Positions 16,442 through 18,199 of a stretch of DNA of 18,199 nucleotides are shown here, in pieces. Below the pieces are notes generated by a model. That model worked only from the letters and a program-made list of their open reading frames with translations. It was not told the origin of the DNA and searched no databases. Made by a program: the position numbers and the translations under genes. The first letter of the stretch is position 1, and each line of letters starts with the position of its first letter. Source of the DNA: Microbacteriaceae bacterium (GTDB taxonomy: Bacteria > Actinomycetota > Actinomycetes > Actinomycetales > Microbacteriaceae); NCBI GenBank assembly GCA_009925875.1, contig RFQD01000003.1, forward strand, positions 1 to 18,199, read 5' to 3'.

Positions 16442-16447
16442 TACCCT
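16442..16447 (+). promoter_or_regulatory. -10 hexamer for the leaderless thioredoxin-like gene
   Basis: TACCCT is followed by AAATTC and then the ATG at 16454, again with 6 nt between hexamer and start codon. No Shine-Dalgarno sequence lies in the usual window. It faces away from the thyX hexamer 49 bp to the left. Confidence 0.6.
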
Positions 16448-16453
16448 AAATTC

Positions 16454-16912
16454 ATGGACGCTCTGACCGCCAGCCTCGCGCTCGGTGGCTTGGTCGTGCT
16501 CGCCGCTGCGTCTGGGTTTCTCATTCGTGCGCGCGAGGGTCGAGCGAAGATCCTCACGAACGCCGTGCGGGTAACCCCGGAGCAGTTGGGCCTTCGTCGC
16601 GGCGACCTGCCGTTCGGCAGCACAGCTACTTTCGTGCAGTTCTCCACCGAGTACTGCGCCAAGTGCCCCGCGACGCGCGTGCTCCTTGCCGAAACGGCGC
16701 GGGCGCATCCCGGCGTTCGTCACGTCGACATTGACGTGACACAGCGACCCGACATCGCACAGCGTTTCACCCTGAAGCAAACACCCACCACACTCGTGCT
16801 TGACGAAGCGGGCATGATCGCCGCCCGCATCGGTGGAGCACCCCGACCCGACGCGCTCGCACGCGCACTGGACATCGCACGGAGGAGAGACCATGGCAGC
16901 TACACCATCTAA
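16454..16912 (+). CDS. Membrane-anchored thioredoxin-like protein
   Basis: The 152-residue protein has one N-terminal hydrophobic helix (about residues 6-24), followed by a basic stretch (RAREGRAK) and a thioredoxin fold. The active site is C68-A-K-C71 in FSTEYCAKCPATR and the cis-proline is in QTPTTLV (Pro111). A thiol-disulfide exchange role is expected. The basic residues directly after the helix suggest that the redox domain faces the cytoplasm by the positive-inside rule. The start at 16454 is chosen because of the -10 hexamer 6 nt upstream; an open frame extends to 16415 but lacks support. Its end overlaps the DUF4395 gene by 20 nt, so the two products are probably made together and may act on each other. 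Confidence 0.88.
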   Translation: MDALTASLALGGLVVLAAASGFLIRAREGRAKILTNAVRVTPEQLGLRRGDLPFGSTATFVQFSTEYCAKCPATRVLLAETARAHPGVRHVDIDVTQRPDIAQRFTLKQTPTTLVLDEAGMIAARIGGAPRPDALARALDIARRRDHGSYTI

Positions 16913-17468
16913 AAAGACCGCGGCGTCAACGACGAAAACATCGTCAGGATCACCAGCGAACCCGCTCGCCGCAAAGCCTGGATCGACGGGCATCGATCCA
17001 CGCGGACCACGTTTTGGGGCCGTCATCACCTTCGTGTTGCTCGGAATTGACGTGATTCTTGGTCTGACCGGACCGTCCGTTGAGGCGGGAACTTCGTGGG
17101 CGGTGCGCGTCACTGATCCGGCGTTCATTTTGCTCCTGGTCATCACGCTGATCTTTGCGTGGGGAACCTTTGCCGGAATCCAGCGTCACCCCTACGGGGT
17201 TCTGTTTCGCACCCTGATTCGACCGCGCCTGAGTGCCCCCACGGAACTCGAGGACCCGGTTCCGCCGACGTTTGCGCAGCTCATCGGATTCGTCGTGACG
17301 TCGGTGGGTGTCGTGCTGGCACTTCTCGGTGTGCCGTACGGTCTTGTCGTGGCCGCAGCTTTCGCTTTCGTGGCTGCGTTCTTGAATGGGGTTTTTGGGT
17401 ACTGCCTCGGTTGCCAGATTTATGTCTTGCTGGTGCGTGCCGGAATCCTTGGTCGCACACGGGCGTAA
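16893..17468 (+). CDS. DUF4395 family membrane protein
   Basis: This 191-residue protein has a polar Ser/Thr/Lys/Ala-rich N-terminus, then IDPRGPRFGA (the DUF4395 start), about four hydrophobic helices (near 41-60, 76-97, 127-147, 148-168), the conserved RPRL-x5-ELEDP-x-PP-x-FAQ segment between helices 2 and 3, and the family hallmark GYCLGC (Cys171 and Cys174). DUF4395 proteins are often found next to thioredoxin-like genes in Actinomycetota. The function is not established. The ATG has a strong Shine-Dalgarno GGAGGAGA inside the upstream gene. The paired cysteines next to a membrane face make a redox partnership with the neighbour plausible, but this is inference. Confidence 0.88.
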   Translation: MAATPSKKTAASTTKTSSGSPANPLAAKPGSTGIDPRGPRFGAVITFVLLGIDVILGLTGPSVEAGTSWAVRVTDPAFILLLVITLIFAWGTFAGIQRHPYGVLFRTLIRPRLSAPTELEDPVPPTFAQLIGFVVTSVGVVLALLGVPYGLVVAAAFAFVAAFLNGVFGYCLGCQIYVLLVRAGILGRTRA

Positions 17469-17476
17469 TGCGCCCG
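17460..17476 (+). terminator. Small hairpin at the DUF4395 stop codon
   Basis: CGGGCG and CGCCCG pair over 6 bp around TAATG, which includes the stop codon. There is no T-run, so it is at best a weak terminator. Confidence 0.3.
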
Positions 17477-17478
17477 CA

Positions 17479-17528
17479 TCGACGCACCGACACAACGCAT
17501 TAAGCTCGCAGTGTCGACGAACGTCGAC
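17479..17528 (+). promoter_or_regulatory. Promoter and operator-like inverted repeat before the SDR gene
   Basis: A -35-like TCGACG (17479-17484) and a -10-like TAAGCT (17501-17506) are 16 nt apart. Just behind lies GTCGACG-AA-CGTCGAC (17513-17528). Its arms, TCGACG and CGTCGA, are identical to those of the sugar-cluster operators at 8320 and 11745, with the central CG replaced by AA. A repressor bound there would cover the transcription start. Confidence 0.5.
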
Positions 17529-17558
17529 GTCATTTCAATGCACACGTGAGGACGCGAC

Positions 17559-18199
17559 GTGACCGGATCTCTGCATGTTGTGATTGCGGGCGGCTCGGGC
17601 ATGATTGGTCGTGCTCTCACCGCGGAATTGTTTGCACTGGGCCACCGCGTGACCGTACTCACTCGGAGCCCTCGCACTCGAGTGGCGCGCGCACGTGCCG
17701 TCGTGTGGAACCCCGACGCGGGTGAGCTTGACCTTGATGCGCTGGGCACAGTCGATGCCATCGTGAACCTGGCTGGCTATTCACTGTCGGCGATGCCGTG
17801 GACGGCCACGCGCAAGCGTCGCATTCTCTCGTCTCGCGTGGATGCGACCACCACGATCGTGGGGGCAATCGCGCGGGCAACGCACAAGCCCGCCGTACTC
17901 GTGAACGGCTCTGCTGTCGGGTACTACGGCAGTCGTGGCGGCGAGGCGCTGTCTGAATCACACGCACCAGGTACGGGTTTTCTTGCCGAGGTCGTGCAGG
18001 CATGGGAGCACGCGGCGGCGGGGGTCGACCCGTCGGTACGACTCGTCATTGCGCGAACCGGCCTGGTCATTGCGGCGGAAGGCGCCCTGACACCGCTGCG
18101 CCGCCTCGCACGGTTTTCACTCGCCGGACCCATAGGTAGCGGTCGCCAATGGTGGCCGTGGATTAGTCTTCGCGACGAAGTCAAGGCCCTGATTTTTGT
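17559..18199 (+). CDS. TIGR01777-family SDR (epimerase-like) protein, 5' part
   Basis: The frame is open to the right edge of the window (about 213 residues). It starts at the GTG at 17559 with TGAGGA upstream and reads VVIAGGSGMIGRAL, the Rossmann nucleotide-binding motif with GGSGMIG at residues 11-17. It continues with VNLAGYSLSAMPWT, RKRRILSSRVDATTTI, LVNGSAVGYYGSRGGEALSE (the family's GYYG segment), VRLVIARTGLVIA and the GSGRQWWPWISLRDEV motif, all typical of TIGR01777 / YfcH-type atypical short-chain dehydrogenases. The substrate is unknown. A C-terminal DUF1731 domain would be expected beyond the window. Confidence 0.88.
   Translation, partial: MTGSLHVVIAGGSGMIGRALTAELFALGHRVTVLTRSPRTRVARARAVVWNPDAGELDLDALGTVDAIVNLAGYSLSAMPWTATRKRRILSSRVDATTTIVGAIARATHKPAVLVNGSAVGYYGSRGGEALSESHAPGTGFLAEVVQAWEHAAAGVDPSVRLVIARTGLVIAAEGALTPLRRLARFSLAGPIGSGRQWWPWISLRDEVKALIF

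Overview
The window looks like chromosomal DNA of a Gram-positive actinobacterium, most likely of the Microbacteriaceae type. The evidence is the gene order thyX-dapA-rnj ... ftsK-pgsA-cinA-clgR-small zinc protein-DUF3046-recA-recX, which follows the order known from Actinomycetota (for example M. tuberculosis Rv2754c down to Rv2736c), together with a LexA box of the TCGAA-N6-TTCGA type and several leaderless gene starts. I see no insertion sequence, phage gene, CRISPR array, tRNA or rRNA.

Layout. Positions 1-6607 (minus strand, read from high to low coordinates) hold the conserved block ftsK, pgsA, cinA/pncC, clgR, a four/five-cysteine small protein, DUF3046, recA and the start of recX. Positions 6673-12863 (also minus) hold an alpha-glucoside/maltose-type uptake and hydrolysis cluster: LacI regulator, substrate-binding lipoprotein, two permeases and a GH13 alpha-glucosidase. 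Positions 12938-16381 (minus) hold rnj, dapA and thyX. From 16454 onward the strand switches to plus: a membrane-anchored thioredoxin-like protein, a DUF4395 membrane protein and the start of a TIGR01777-family SDR protein that runs off the window.

The most informative points are these. (1) The sugar cluster sits between rnj and ftsK, genes that lie close together in related genomes, so it looks like an accessory insertion in a core block. (2) Both soluble sugar-cluster proteins, the binding protein and the glucosidase, are broken by internal out-of-frame deletions that remove conserved residues, while the permeases and the regulator are intact. This is either recent decay or a local assembly problem. 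(3) A perfect palindrome, TCGACGCGCGTCGA, precedes both the binding-protein gene and the glucosidase gene and is a convincing LacI-family operator. A variant with identical arms and a different centre precedes the unrelated SDR gene at 17.5 kb. (4) thyX, dapA and the thioredoxin gene each have a TANNNT -10 hexamer exactly 6 nt before the start codon, which suggests three leaderless transcripts. (5) recA has a LexA box about 270 bp upstream of its start, behind a long leader.

I found no clearly new biological system. The best candidates for follow-up are the paired deletions, the shared operator outside the sugar cluster, and the thioredoxin/DUF4395 pair.
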